A stretch of DNA of 64,000 nt from Verrucomicrobiota bacterium (lineage in GTDB: Bacteria > Verrucomicrobiota > Verrucomicrobiia > Verrucomicrobiales > Akkermansiaceae), in NCBI GenBank assembly GCA_026397725.1, contig JAPLUI010000319.1, forward strand, positions 16,081 to 80,080, given 5' to 3'. Position numbers and translations under genes: made by a program. The first letter of the stretch is position 1, and every line of letters begins with the position of its first letter. This document shows, piece after piece, positions 37,260 through 46,682 of this stretch. The notes under the pieces are model-generated. The model ran no database searches. It saw only the letters and a list, made by a program, of their open reading frames with translations, and was not told the origin of the DNA.

Positions 37260-39569
37260 ATGAACGCATCCCACTCATTCCAAATCACCAACGTACACAC
37301 TGGCATTTTCAGATGCGCCGGTCATCCCGGCCTCCTGCGTGCATTTGCCACCGTGCTGATTTGCGGATTTTCCGCCGTCGCCATGGCGGCGGAGATTCAT
37401 GACGCGGTGCGTACCGGGGATGCCGCGACCGTCGCGCGGCTGTTGAAGAAAGACCCCAAGCTGGTGAATCTGCCGGATGAAGAGCACGCTGCCACGCCGC
37501 TCTATCACGCGGTGGATACGGGGAATTTGGAGTTGGTCAAAGCCCTGCTCAAGTCCGGAGCCAAAGTGAAAGTGAAGACGGCTGACGGCATGACTCCCAT
37601 GCTGCGGGCCGCCATGAATACCAGTCCGGAGGGAATCGACGGAATGCCGCAAGTGCTGGCTCCCATCTTCCGTGATGGGCCGGAGGCCGCGAGGACGAGA
37701 CCCCGTGAGGCGCTGAAGGCCTTTCACAAATCCTTGGTCCTCGGCCGAGAAGAAGAGGCGTCCCGCCTGGCCATCCTGCGTTTGCTCGTGGAGCGTGGCG
37801 GAAGCGTTTCAGACCCAATGGCTGATACCAAATGGACGCCTCTGCACGCTGCTGTTGGCTTCCCTAACATCAAGGCGGTTGAATATTTGCTCGAGCAAAG
37901 AGCGGATCCAGAGGCGACGAGTGCGCTTGGCGTTCGCCCGCTGCATCACGCCGCTGCGATGGGTAATCCCGAGGTGGTGAAAGTCCTGATTGCGCACATG
38001 GCGGACGTGAATGCCGCCCAGGTTCCCCTTGGAACCCGGCCACTTCATTTCGCGGTTTTTGGTGGTAATGTGGCCACCATCCGTCTGCTGCTCGACCACG
38101 GCGCGGAGGTCAACGCCGTGGACAACAACGGCCAACCGGCCCTGCACGCCGCGACCTGGAGCGATGAGATTTTCAACCTGTTGTTAGAGCGCGGCGCGAA
38201 TCCCAAGCTGGAGCAGTCCGATGGCACGACCACGCTTCACAAGGCCTGTCAGGAAGGAAGCAGCACGCTGGTGACAAAGTTGCTGCAACTCCATCCGGAC
38301 CTCGAGGCCTGCGATGAAGACTATTTCACTCCTTTGCTCAATGCGGCGGAGGCTGGCCGGGTGGATCTCCTGAAACTGCTGGTCGCCGCCGGCGCGAATC
38401 TCAAGGCGACCCAAAAAGATGGCCGCAACGCCCTGCACCTCGCCGCCAACGCCGCCAGTCCGGAGGCGGTGCGGTTTCTGCTGGAGCAAAAACTGCGGGT
38501 CAATGAATCTAGCGATTTCGGTGAGACCGCCCTGATGATTGCGGCGGGAGCCGGGCAGTTGGAGAGCGTGACCCTGTTGCTCCGCGCCGGGGCCACCGTC
38601 GGTGGGGTAGATAGGAGGACGGGCATGACGCCGCTCATGCTCACGGCTCTTGGCAACCGGAGGCCGCCAACCGTCATTGGGCCGGACGATCGGTCTGTTA
38701 GGAATCCCGACCGCGCATTCGACTATCTGAAAATCGCGGAACTTCTGCTGGCTGGCGGGGTGGATTTGCAGGCTAGAGATTGCGAGGGACAAACCGCCCT
38801 GCATTGGGCCGCCATCTCAGGCAACGTGGAAGTGCTTGGGTTGCTGATTTCGAAAGGGGCGGAAGTTGACGCCAAGGACACCCTTAATGGCCGCACCCCG
38901 TTGCATCACGCGGTCAACTCTGCCGATGCGAAAACCGTCGCGATACTGTTAGACAAGGGGGCCGACATCACGGCTAAGGATAGCAATGGATGCCAGCCCA
39001 TCCACTTGGCGACCCAAGCCGGTAATGTGGAGGTGCTCCACTTGCTCCTCGAAAAGGGGGCGGCGGTGGCGGCCACGGAAAGCCACGGCGACACCCCGCT
39101 CCATGTCGCCGCAGCATCCGCCAAACTCGAGGCGGCGCGGATGCTGCTAGAGCACGGCGCGCCGCCAGCCGCCCTCGATCAATTCAAGAATTCACCGCTC
39201 AACATGGCCGCCACCGTGGGTGCGGTGGAGATTGTCCGCCTGCTGCTCGATCACCGGGCACCGGTCAATGACGCCGACACGTTAGGCAACACTCCCCTCC
39301 ACAATGCGGCCATCGTCCGAATTGGCGGGAATGAGATCAAACCCATGTCACAAGAGCCAGCGGAAGCGATGCAGCAGACTTTGAACACCATCAACAACAG
39401 CAATGCCGCGGACAAATTGAAAATCGTCAGACTGCTGCTGGAAAAGGGTGCCAAGCCAAATGCCAAGAATCTGGAGGGAGCCACCCCGATCGATGCAGCC
39501 GCCAAGTTCGGCACGCCCGAGATCCTTGCGGTGCTCAAGTCCCAGGCTACACCCACGCGCAGGAAATGA
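37260..39569 (+). CDS. Exported ankyrin-repeat protein (copy 2)
   Basis: 769 residues. The ATG at 37260 is chosen because it gives a signal peptide ending in FSAVAMAA; the longer in-frame start at 37188 would overlap the lipoprotein gene. It is a full-length paralogue of 34068-36392, with the same order of ankyrin repeats, the same two insertions and the same C terminus (LKSQA.P.R.K). Divergence is concentrated in the middle (about residues 90-420), while the last 200 or so residues are almost the same as copy 1. It is probably a periplasmic or surface scaffold. No catalytic motif is visible. Confidence 0.88.
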   Translation: MNASHSFQITNVHTGIFRCAGHPGLLRAFATVLICGFSAVAMAAEIHDAVRTGDAATVARLLKKDPKLVNLPDEEHAATPLYHAVDTGNLELVKALLKSGAKVKVKTADGMTPMLRAAMNTSPEGIDGMPQVLAPIFRDGPEAARTRPREALKAFHKSLVLGREEEASRLAILRLLVERGGSVSDPMADTKWTPLHAAVGFPNIKAVEYLLEQRADPEATSALGVRPLHHAAAMGNPEVVKVLIAHMADVNAAQVPLGTRPLHFAVFGGNVATIRLLLDHGAEVNAVDNNGQPALHAATWSDEIFNLLLERGANPKLEQSDGTTTLHKACQEGSSTLVTKLLQLHPDLEACDEDYFTPLLNAAEAGRVDLLKLLVAAGANLKATQKDGRNALHLAANAASPEAVRFLLEQKLRVNESSDFGETALMIAAGAGQLESVTLLLRAGATVGGVDRRTGMTPLMLTALGNRRPPTVIGPDDRSVRNPDRAFDYLKIAELLLAGGVDLQARDCEGQTALHWAAISGNVEVLGLLISKGAEVDAKDTLNGRTPLHHAVNSADAKTVAILLDKGADITAKDSNGCQPIHLATQAGNVEVLHLLLEKGAAVAATESHGDTPLHVAAASAKLEAARMLLEHGAPPAALDQFKNSPLNMAATVGAVEIVRLLLDHRAPVNDADTLGNTPLHNAAIVRIGGNEIKPMSQEPAEAMQQTLNTINNSNAADKLKIVRLLLEKGAKPNAKNLEGATPIDAAAKFGTPEILAVLKSQATPTRRK

Positions 39570-39603
39570 CCGCCGCTCTCACCATCCCCCACCGCCGACC
39601 ACC

Positions 39604-42213
39604 ATGAGCACCTCTCCCGAACGCCGCTCGTCTAACAGAACATCGTCGCTGCCACCCATTCAGGGCCTGGACTTGCGAGGTCGGGGTTGCCGGTGGCTAA
39701 CCGGTGCGCGCGACGTTTTTTCAAGCGTGACAACCCGGCTTGCCACGGTGGCTCTGGCCGTGGGTTGGTGCGGCGTCCCGGCTTCCGCAACGCCAGGCGA
39801 CGACGACCCGTTCGATCCCGCGAAATTCGCCGAATACCAAGCCAAGGCCGAGCAGGGTGAGGCCAGCGGGCAGACGATGCTCGGTGATTGCTACTACCGG
39901 GGCGAAGGCGTGGAGCAGGATTTTGCCGCAGCCGTGAAGTGGTATCGCAAGGCCGCCGAACAGGGCCACGCCGAGGCCCAGTTAGGTCTCGGGATCTGCT
40001 ACAGCCGGGGCAAAGGGGTCGAGAAGGATGCTGCCGCCGCCGTGAAGTGGTTTGGCAAGGCTGCCGAGCAGGGTTTAGCCGAAGCTCAGTTCGGTATCGG
40101 TGCCTGCTACGCCATGGGCGATGGCGTCGAGAAAGACGCTGCCGTAGCCGTGAAGTGGTTTAGCAAGGCTGCCGAGCAGGGTCTAGCCGATGTGCAGTAT
40201 ATTCTCGGTGCCTGCTACGCCGCGGGCGAAGGTGTCGAGAAAGACGCTGCCGCAGCCGTCAAGTGGCTTAGCAAGGCCGCCGAGCAGGGTTTCGCCAAAG
40301 CGCAGCACATGCTCGGCGTCTGTTATCTAAAGGGCGATGGCGTCGAGAAAGACGCTGCCGCAGCCGTGAAGTGGTTTGGCAAGGCCGCCGATCAGGATTT
40401 CGCCGCAGCTCAGTTCGGTCTCGGTGCCTGCTACGCCACGGGCGATGGCGTTGGGAAAGACGCTGCCGCAGCCATGAAGTGGTATCGCAAGGCCGCCGCC
40501 GAACAGGGCTATGCCGAAGCTCAATTCTATCTCGGTGCCTGCTACTCCCGGGGCGAAGGGGTCGAAAAGGATGCCACGGCAGCCGTGCAGTGGTATCGCA
40601 AGTCCGCCGACCAGGGCTACGCCGGAGGTCAATATGGTCTCGGGACCTGCTACGATGCGGGCGAAGGCGTCGCAAAAGACGCGGCGGAAGCCGTCAAGTG
40701 GTATCGCAAGGCCGCCGACCAGGGATTCGCCGCAGCTCAATTCTCTCTTGGACTCTGCCACCACCATGGCGGGGGCGTCGAAACGGACGCTGTCGAAGCC
40801 GTCAAGTGGTATCGCAAGGCTGCCGAGCAGGGCTTCGCTCTAGCACAATCCAGCCTCGGAGTTTGCTACAAGAACGGCGACGGGGTAGGAAAGGATTTGG
40901 CAGAAGCCGTGGAGTGGTTTCGCAAGGCTGCCGAGCAGGGACGGGCCGAAGCTCAATTCGATCTTGGCCTCAGCTACGCCATGGGCCTGGGTGTGAAGAA
41001 GGACAGTGTGGCAGCCGTGAAGTGGTTGCGTAAGGCTGCCGAGCAGCACCACGCCGAAGCACAATACAATCTCGGAGTCTGCTACAAAAACGGCGAAGGT
41101 GTCGCGCAGGACTTTGCCGAAGCCGTGGAGTGGTATCGCAAGGCCGCCGAGCAGGGCCTCGCCGAAGCCCAATACGCACTCGGTGGCTGCTATGGCAAGG
41201 GTAATGGCGTCATGAAAGATGCTGTGGAAGCCGCGAAGTGGTGTCGCAAGGCCGCCGAACAGGGCCTCGCCGAAGCTCAATACGAACTCGGAGGATGCTA
41301 TGCCAGGGGCGAAGGCGTGGCGAAGAACGATGCCACAGCCGTCAAGTGGTATCGCAAGGCGGCCGAGCTGGGCCATGCCCCGGCTCAAACCAGTCTGGGT
41401 CGCCGCTACGCAAAGGGCGAAGGCATCGCAAAAGACGCGGCGGAAGCCGTCAAGTGGTATCGCAAGGCCGCCGACCAGGGCTACGCCGAAGCTCAATTCG
41501 ATCTTGGACTCAGCTACTACATGGGCCGGGGTGTGAAGCAGGACATTGTGGCAGCCGTGGAGTGGTATCGCAAGGCTGCCGAGCAGGGCCATGCCGCGGC
41601 TCAAGCCGGTCTGGGTATCTGCTACGAAAGTGGGTCGGGCGTGGCGAAGGATGAAGTGGAAGCCTACAAGTGGTATCTGCTGGCGGCGGCGCAAGGGGTC
41701 GCTATCGCAAAGCGAGACATGCTCCTGCTGGAACGCAAGTTGACGCGGGCGCAAGTGGCAGCGGGAAAGCAGCGGGCCAGCGCGTTCAAGCTGCCCGCGG
41801 CTCCGTCAGACGAGGACCTGCCAGGCGGTGCCGACGGCAAGCCGCTGGCCGATCTCCGTGCCAAAGCGGCCGGTGGCGATTCCACGGCCCAGCATGAATT
41901 GGGCGAGGCATACCTGGCAGGCAAACTGGGGGTGACGAAGGATCCGGTGGCAGCGGTCAAGTGGTTTCGCAAGGCCGCCGAACAGAGCCATGCGGTGGCT
42001 CAACTAAGCTTGGGCGCCTGTTACGAACGTGGCGACGGCGTGACGAAGGACGAAGTGGAAGCCTACAAGTGGTATCTGCTGGCGGCGGCGCAAGGGAATG
42101 CCAAAGCGCAAGACCAGGCCCCCCTGCTGGAGTTGCTGCTGTCACTCGACCAGATCGCCGAGGGCAAGCGCCGGGCGGAAAATTTCCAGCCGCAGGAACG
42201 GCCCCAACCATGA
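39604..42213 (+). CDS. Large exported Sel1-repeat protein
   Basis: 869 residues, starting at the ATG at 39604. A leader is followed by a hydrophobic export segment (LATVALAVGWCGVPASA, about 45-61). I count 19 Sel1 repeats of 36 residues (AQ..LG.CY..G.GV.KD.AEAVKWYRKAAEQG), 17 in one block and two after a linker near residues 725-760. At DNA level these are 108-base tandem repeats. Such repeats form alpha-solenoids that bind other proteins. Its stop codon overlaps the ATG of the next Sel1 gene (ATGA at 42210-42213), indicating translational coupling. The upstream spacer and first codons duplicate those of 36426-36917. Confidence 0.87.
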   Translation: MSTSPERRSSNRTSSLPPIQGLDLRGRGCRWLTGARDVFSSVTTRLATVALAVGWCGVPASATPGDDDPFDPAKFAEYQAKAEQGEASGQTMLGDCYYRGEGVEQDFAAAVKWYRKAAEQGHAEAQLGLGICYSRGKGVEKDAAAAVKWFGKAAEQGLAEAQFGIGACYAMGDGVEKDAAVAVKWFSKAAEQGLADVQYILGACYAAGEGVEKDAAAAVKWLSKAAEQGFAKAQHMLGVCYLKGDGVEKDAAAAVKWFGKAADQDFAAAQFGLGACYATGDGVGKDAAAAMKWYRKAAAEQGYAEAQFYLGACYSRGEGVEKDATAAVQWYRKSADQGYAGGQYGLGTCYDAGEGVAKDAAEAVKWYRKAADQGFAAAQFSLGLCHHHGGGVETDAVEAVKWYRKAAEQGFALAQSSLGVCYKNGDGVGKDLAEAVEWFRKAAEQGRAEAQFDLGLSYAMGLGVKKDSVAAVKWLRKAAEQHHAEAQYNLGVCYKNGEGVAQDFAEAVEWYRKAAEQGLAEAQYALGGCYGKGNGVMKDAVEAAKWCRKAAEQGLAEAQYELGGCYARGEGVAKNDATAVKWYRKAAELGHAPAQTSLGRRYAKGEGIAKDAAEAVKWYRKAADQGYAEAQFDLGLSYYMGRGVKQDIVAAVEWYRKAAEQGHAAAQAGLGICYESGSGVAKDEVEAYKWYLLAAAQGVAIAKRDMLLLERKLTRAQVAAGKQRASAFKLPAAPSDEDLPGGADGKPLADLRAKAAGGDSTAQHELGEAYLAGKLGVTKDPVAAVKWFRKAAEQSHAVAQLSLGACYERGDGVTKDEVEAYKWYLLAAAQGNAKAQDQAPLLELLLSLDQIAEGKRRAENFQPQERPQP

Positions 42214-43823
42214 AATCAACCGCCGAAGAAGCTCTGCCAAACCACCAACCAGCCATGACCACAGCCCCCAAAATAAAATGCTCCAGCCACCTCCTGCCAT
42301 GCCCACGCATGCAAAAAATCCAGCCCGACCGGAACACCCGCTGGCTGCAACCCGGAGGATGGGGAAGCGTCCATAACATGAACGTCCGGCTTGCGACATG
42401 GCTTCTGGCGGTGGCTTGGTGCTGCCCCTGTGCTTCCGCGACGCCAAGCGACGCCAACCCGTTCGATCCCCTGAAATTCGAGGACTACCAAGCCAGGGCC
42501 GCCCGGGGTGAGGCCAGTGGGCAAGCCCTGCTCGGCCGCTGCTACGCCACCGGCCAAGGCGTGGCACAGAACCCAACCGCAGCAGCGAATTGGTTTCGCA
42601 AGGCTGCCGACCAAGGCGATGCCAGAGGTCAATGCGGTCTCGGGTCCTGCTACGCCATGGGCCTGGGGGTGACCAAGAACGCAGCCGAGGCCGTGAAGTG
42701 GTATCACAAGTCCGCAGGGCAAGGCGACGCCTCGGCCCAATACAATCTCGGCCGCTGCTACCTTCAGGGTGATGGCGTCACGAAGGACGCTGCGGAAGCC
42801 GTGAAGTGGTATGTCAAGGCTGCCGAGCAGGGTGACGCCGCCGGCCAATACAATCTCGGAGTCTGCTACCTGCAAGGCATAGGCGTCGAGAAGAACTTTG
42901 CGGAAGCCGTGAAGTGGTTGCGTAAGGCTGCCGAGCAGCACCAAGCCGAAGCACAATACAATCTCGGAGTCTGCTACAAAAACGGCGAAGGTGTCGCGCA
43001 GGACTTTGCCGAAGCCGTGAAGTGGTATCGCAAGGCCGCCGAGCAGGACCTCGCAGAGGCTCAATTCAATCTTGGAGTCTGCTACAAAAACGGCGAAGGC
43101 GTCGCGAAGGACCTTGCCGAAGCCGTGAAGTGGTTTCGCATGGCTGCCGAACAAGGTCACGCCAAAGCTCAATACTATCTCGGGTCCTGCTACGCCATGG
43201 GCCTGGGGGTGACCAAGAACGCAGCCGAGGCCGTGAAGTGGATGCGCAAGGCCGCCGAGCAGGGTGACGCGCCAGCTCAATTCAATCTCGGAGTCTGCTA
43301 CGACACGGGCATCGGAGTTGCGAAGGACGCTGCGGAAGCCGTGAAGTGGTATCGCAAAGCGGCAGCACAAGGATTTGCCGCAGCGCAATCCCATCTGGGC
43401 TACTGCTGCCAACAGGGCGCAGGGACAGCGAAGGATGCTGCCGCAGCCGTGAAGTGGTTTCGCGAGGCTGCCGGGCAAGGTTACGCCGAGGCCCAACACA
43501 ATCTCGGATACTGCTACGGCACGGGCATCGGAGTTGCGAATGACGCTGCCGCCGCCGTCAAGTGGTACCGCAAGGCGGCCTATCAAGGATATGCTCCGGC
43601 CCAACACAATCTCGGAGGGTGCTACCTCATGGGTCAAGGCGTGGCGAAGGATGAGGCCGAGGCCTATGCGTGGTACAGTCTGGCCGCCAGGAACCATGCA
43701 GCCGCAGCGAAAAGTCGTGATAATCTGGAGCAATCGATGTCCTCACCACAACTCGCGAAAGCGCAGCAGCGTGCCGCGAAATTGCAGGCCCTCATCGAAG
43801 CAACCCCCATGCCCGACCCGTGA
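42210..43823 (+). CDS. Exported Sel1-repeat protein
   Basis: 537 residues from the overlapping ATG at 42210. An internal ATG at 42378 would start directly at the hydrophobic export segment (MNVRLATWLLAVAWCCPCASA) and is a real alternative. Eleven 36-residue Sel1 repeats follow, then a short C-terminal helical tail. Two of its repeat units share an exact 64-base stretch (42638-42701 and 43178-43241), 540 bases or five units apart. One repeat (about 42953-43047) is nearly identical to one in the preceding gene, pointing to recent exchange. Role unknown; probably a periplasmic binding scaffold. Confidence 0.8.
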   Translation: MKSTAEEALPNHQPAMTTAPKIKCSSHLLPCPRMQKIQPDRNTRWLQPGGWGSVHNMNVRLATWLLAVAWCCPCASATPSDANPFDPLKFEDYQARAARGEASGQALLGRCYATGQGVAQNPTAAANWFRKAADQGDARGQCGLGSCYAMGLGVTKNAAEAVKWYHKSAGQGDASAQYNLGRCYLQGDGVTKDAAEAVKWYVKAAEQGDAAGQYNLGVCYLQGIGVEKNFAEAVKWLRKAAEQHQAEAQYNLGVCYKNGEGVAQDFAEAVKWYRKAAEQDLAEAQFNLGVCYKNGEGVAKDLAEAVKWFRMAAEQGHAKAQYYLGSCYAMGLGVTKNAAEAVKWMRKAAEQGDAPAQFNLGVCYDTGIGVAKDAAEAVKWYRKAAAQGFAAAQSHLGYCCQQGAGTAKDAAAAVKWFREAAGQGYAEAQHNLGYCYGTGIGVANDAAAAVKWYRKAAYQGYAPAQHNLGGCYLMGQGVAKDEAEAYAWYSLAARNHAAAAKSRDNLEQSMSSPQLAKAQQRAAKLQALIEATPMPDP

Positions 43824-43850
43824 AGCATGACTTCCGCCCCGCCCGCCCCG

Positions 43851-43988
43851 TCCGACCCGTCCGACCTGTCCGACCTGTCCGACCTGTCCGACCCGTCCGA
43901 CCTGTCCGACCTGTCCGACCTGTCCGACAACTGATAACTGATAACTGATAACTGATAACTGATAACTGATAACTGATAACTGATAACT
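43851..43988. repeat. Two adjoining microsatellites: 9-base and 7-base units
   Basis: Nine TCCGAC cores recur every 9 bases (43851-43928; unit TCCGACCTG or TCCGACCCG). Eight copies of AACTGAT follow without a gap (43929-43984). The array lies between a Sel1 gene and the protease-like ankyrin gene, ending about 22 bases before the latter's ATG. The 7-base unit contains TGA and TAA stops in all frames. Confidence 0.9.
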
Positions 43989-44009
43989 CCCCCCTCCCCC
44001 TGCTCTCTC

Positions 44010-46682
44010 ATGCCTGCTCGCCCGCAACGGAACATGCTAACAATCCTGACCAGCGCTCTCACCTTGCTGGCCGGGTCCGCGCGGCTGCCCGCCGGTCCCG
44101 CCCCGCCGTTTCCGCTGGAGCCCGCATTCGAACTGGCGGCAGACGCGCGACCGGAACCGGTGCCCCTGCGATGGGCGGGCAATTGGGTGCTGGTGAAAGT
44201 GACGCTCAATGGTGCGGACGCCGGATGGTTCAAGATCGGTACTGGCTGGGTCCGCTCCTGCATCGATCCGCAGGTGGCGGAGCGGCTCAAGCTACCGATG
44301 GTTGCCGATTTGGGCGTGATGGCGGGGTTCATTGATGACATCAGAGGCGGCCGCGCCAAAAGCTATCGGGCCGATGTTTTGCAGTGTGGTGCGGCTAGCG
44401 CTACGGACGTTGATCTGCTTCCCGGCGACATGGCGGATTTGTCGAAGGAATCAGTCAAGATGTATGGCGAGGGCATTTCGGGAGTGCTGGGCTGGGATCT
44501 GCTGGGGACGCTGCCATTCGTGCTCGATCTATCATGCCTGCGCTTGGAATGGCAGCGGCAAGCAATGCCCGCTGAGGGTGCCACGCGGGTCCCGGTGATC
44601 GAAAAGAACGGTTATCCATTCATCGAGATCACGGCGGGTAACGGCTGCAAAGCCCTGGCCATGCTCAATACTGCGGGAGGGCCAGCTTGCATTGAGAAGT
44701 CGTTTCTGAGAAAACACACGGATCTGCTTTGGAGCGGTCCCACACGGATGGATAGTTTTAACTTCGTCAGTCCAAAGGAAGATGACGACCGACTGCCGCG
44801 GGGAAACATCATGCAGGTCCTCGCTCTACCGACATCCCGTTGGCTGGCGGTGGAATGCGCAGGCATGCAGCAAGTGCTGCCTGTCATGATCGATCCGCGT
44901 GACGTGCCCGTGTATGGCGCAGTCCAGCTTGGTACCGGGTGGTTGCGCCGGATGCGGGCGCTTTTCGACGGACCGGGAAAGGCCCTCTGGTTGAGGCCCG
45001 CCGATTCCTCGCCTGAAGTCGAAGTCGTCAGCAAAGACCGGTCGGAGCCCTCGCCATATTTGTTAGCGGCGGCACTCGGGTCGGCGATCGGTTTCAACGA
45101 TCCCGCCGCTGTCAAGGTACTGGCCGCGGCGGGGGCGGACGTGAAGGGGCCGCCCGAGTTCCTACCATTGGCCATTGCCTGTGGCTGTGCTTCGCGGGCG
45201 GCAGCGTTGGCGTTGCTGGCGGCGGGGGCGCCGGCTGATCCCGTGCCAGACGGCCGCATTCCAATGACTCCACTGATGGCTGCTTGTGGAATCGGGGATC
45301 TGGTTTTGATCAAGATGCTTTTGGAGAAGGGAGCCGACCCGAATCGCGCCCTCCCTAGCGGCTTCACTCCGTTGATGGCGGCAGCCCAATCAGGCGGCCC
45401 TGCGGCTGTGCAGGCGCTGCGGGGTAAGGCGCGCTTTCCCAAGGAGTCGGAGCAAGCGCAGAGAATTCTCGTGGAGGCCTGCGTGGGCGGCAACCTCCTC
45501 CTAGCCAAGGAAATGCTGGCGCGGATTCCTGCCAAGGCGCAGTCCAACGTCCCGTGGGCTGCGTATCTCGAGATGGCACTGCTGGTCGGTCATGAGGACG
45601 TGGTCGCTTGGCTCTTGAAGACAGGCGGTCCCGGCCTCGCCTCACAGGGGGCCGAACTGCAGCCCCTGTTAGCCGCGATTTTCCCCGCACGCATCGAAAA
45701 GACCGATGCCATCCGCGAGCGCTTGGTGACGATGCTCCTCGCCGCCGGTGCCGATCCCAACGCCTCGCGCAAAGGCGTCACGCCGCTGCTGTTAGCCGCC
45801 CGGCACGGGAACAGCACCATTGTGAAGGCACTTCTGGCAGCAGGAGCAAAGGCCGCCGCGAAGGACTACAAGATGCGCGATCCACTGCTGCGAGCCGCCG
45901 CCGCCAACCAACCGGCAGAACTCATTGTGCCACTGCTCAAGTCAGGTCTTGACCTCAACGCCGTGGACTCGGAGACAGAGTTAACCATTTTAGGCACCTA
46001 TGCGATGCACGGCAATCATGAGGCCTGTGCCGCCCTGCTCGCTGCGGGAGCCGATCCGAATGACCAATCCCCATTCGGCCTCACGGCACTGGGCATGGCC
46101 ACTAACGGATCCCGCGCCACCGAGGAAGACGCCCTGGCAGTGGTCAACCTGCTGCTCAAACACGGTGCCAAACTCGAGGCGGCGACCGACGCCAAATCGG
46201 ATCCCGGGCCGCTCTTCGGTGCGATTGCCAAAGACCGCAGCACGCTGATCAAGCCGCTGGTCGAGGCCGGCGCTCCGGTGAACCGGGCAATGAACCGCAA
46301 GGTCGTGCCGCTGGCACTGGCCGCCGCCGTGGCCAACCCGGCGACGGTGCGGGCGCTGCTCGATCTTGGCGCCGATCCCAAGGTGCTGGATGTGCACGGC
46401 ATCAGTCCGCTGGCCCACGCGGTCGCCGCCGGCAGGACGCACAACATGGCCCTGCTCTTGGCCCACGGAGCCTCGCCCGACGCCAGCAGTCCTAACGAAA
46501 AGCCGCCCATCTGGGTGGCGGCCTCCGTCGGCCAGTTGCGCTCTGTGCGCGCCCTGCTCGCCTCCGGCGCGGATCCCGCCGCCCTCAATCCCCAAACGAA
46601 AACCACCGCGCTCGACGTGGCGAAATCCCGCGGCGATGCGGTGATGGTGAAGCTGCTGGAAAATCATCCCCGCAAGAAATGA
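44010..46682 (+). CDS. Degenerate aspartyl-protease-like domain fused to ankyrin repeats
   Basis: 890 residues, exported (hydrophobic segment MLTILTSALTLLAGSA near the N terminus; the ATG at 44034 is an alternative start). Residues 50-340 look like a two-lobed retropepsin/pepsin-type fold. In lobe one, WVLVKVTLNG..AGWFKIGTGW aligns with the 'V.V.lNG...flvDTGA' motif but has Gly in place of the catalytic Asp. In lobe two, ALAMLNTAGG has Asn in place of Asp. Both active-site positions are therefore lost and the domain is probably a binding module. Residues 350-885 are about 14-16 ankyrin repeats. It follows the microsatellite array by about 22 bases. Confidence 0.72.
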   Translation: MPARPQRNMLTILTSALTLLAGSARLPAGPAPPFPLEPAFELAADARPEPVPLRWAGNWVLVKVTLNGADAGWFKIGTGWVRSCIDPQVAERLKLPMVADLGVMAGFIDDIRGGRAKSYRADVLQCGAASATDVDLLPGDMADLSKESVKMYGEGISGVLGWDLLGTLPFVLDLSCLRLEWQRQAMPAEGATRVPVIEKNGYPFIEITAGNGCKALAMLNTAGGPACIEKSFLRKHTDLLWSGPTRMDSFNFVSPKEDDDRLPRGNIMQVLALPTSRWLAVECAGMQQVLPVMIDPRDVPVYGAVQLGTGWLRRMRALFDGPGKALWLRPADSSPEVEVVSKDRSEPSPYLLAAALGSAIGFNDPAAVKVLAAAGADVKGPPEFLPLAIACGCASRAAALALLAAGAPADPVPDGRIPMTPLMAACGIGDLVLIKMLLEKGADPNRALPSGFTPLMAAAQSGGPAAVQALRGKARFPKESEQAQRILVEACVGGNLLLAKEMLARIPAKAQSNVPWAAYLEMALLVGHEDVVAWLLKTGGPGLASQGAELQPLLAAIFPARIEKTDAIRERLVTMLLAAGADPNASRKGVTPLLLAARHGNSTIVKALLAAGAKAAAKDYKMRDPLLRAAAANQPAELIVPLLKSGLDLNAVDSETELTILGTYAMHGNHEACAALLAAGADPNDQSPFGLTALGMATNGSRATEEDALAVVNLLLKHGAKLEAATDAKSDPGPLFGAIAKDRSTLIKPLVEAGAPVNRAMNRKVVPLALAAAVANPATVRALLDLGADPKVLDVHGISPLAHAVAAGRTHNMALLLAHGASPDASSPNEKPPIWVAASVGQLRSVRALLASGADPAALNPQTKTTALDVAKSRGDAVMVKLLENHPRKK

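Noticed and set aside
39900..43750. CRISPR-like regular 108-base repeats
   Set aside because: The repeats encode 36-residue Sel1 units in one open frame, differ from copy to copy and have no unique spacers.
43851..43988. CRISPR array or origin iterons
   Set aside because: The units are 9 and 7 bases with no spacers, and there is no dnaA, rep or cas gene nearby.
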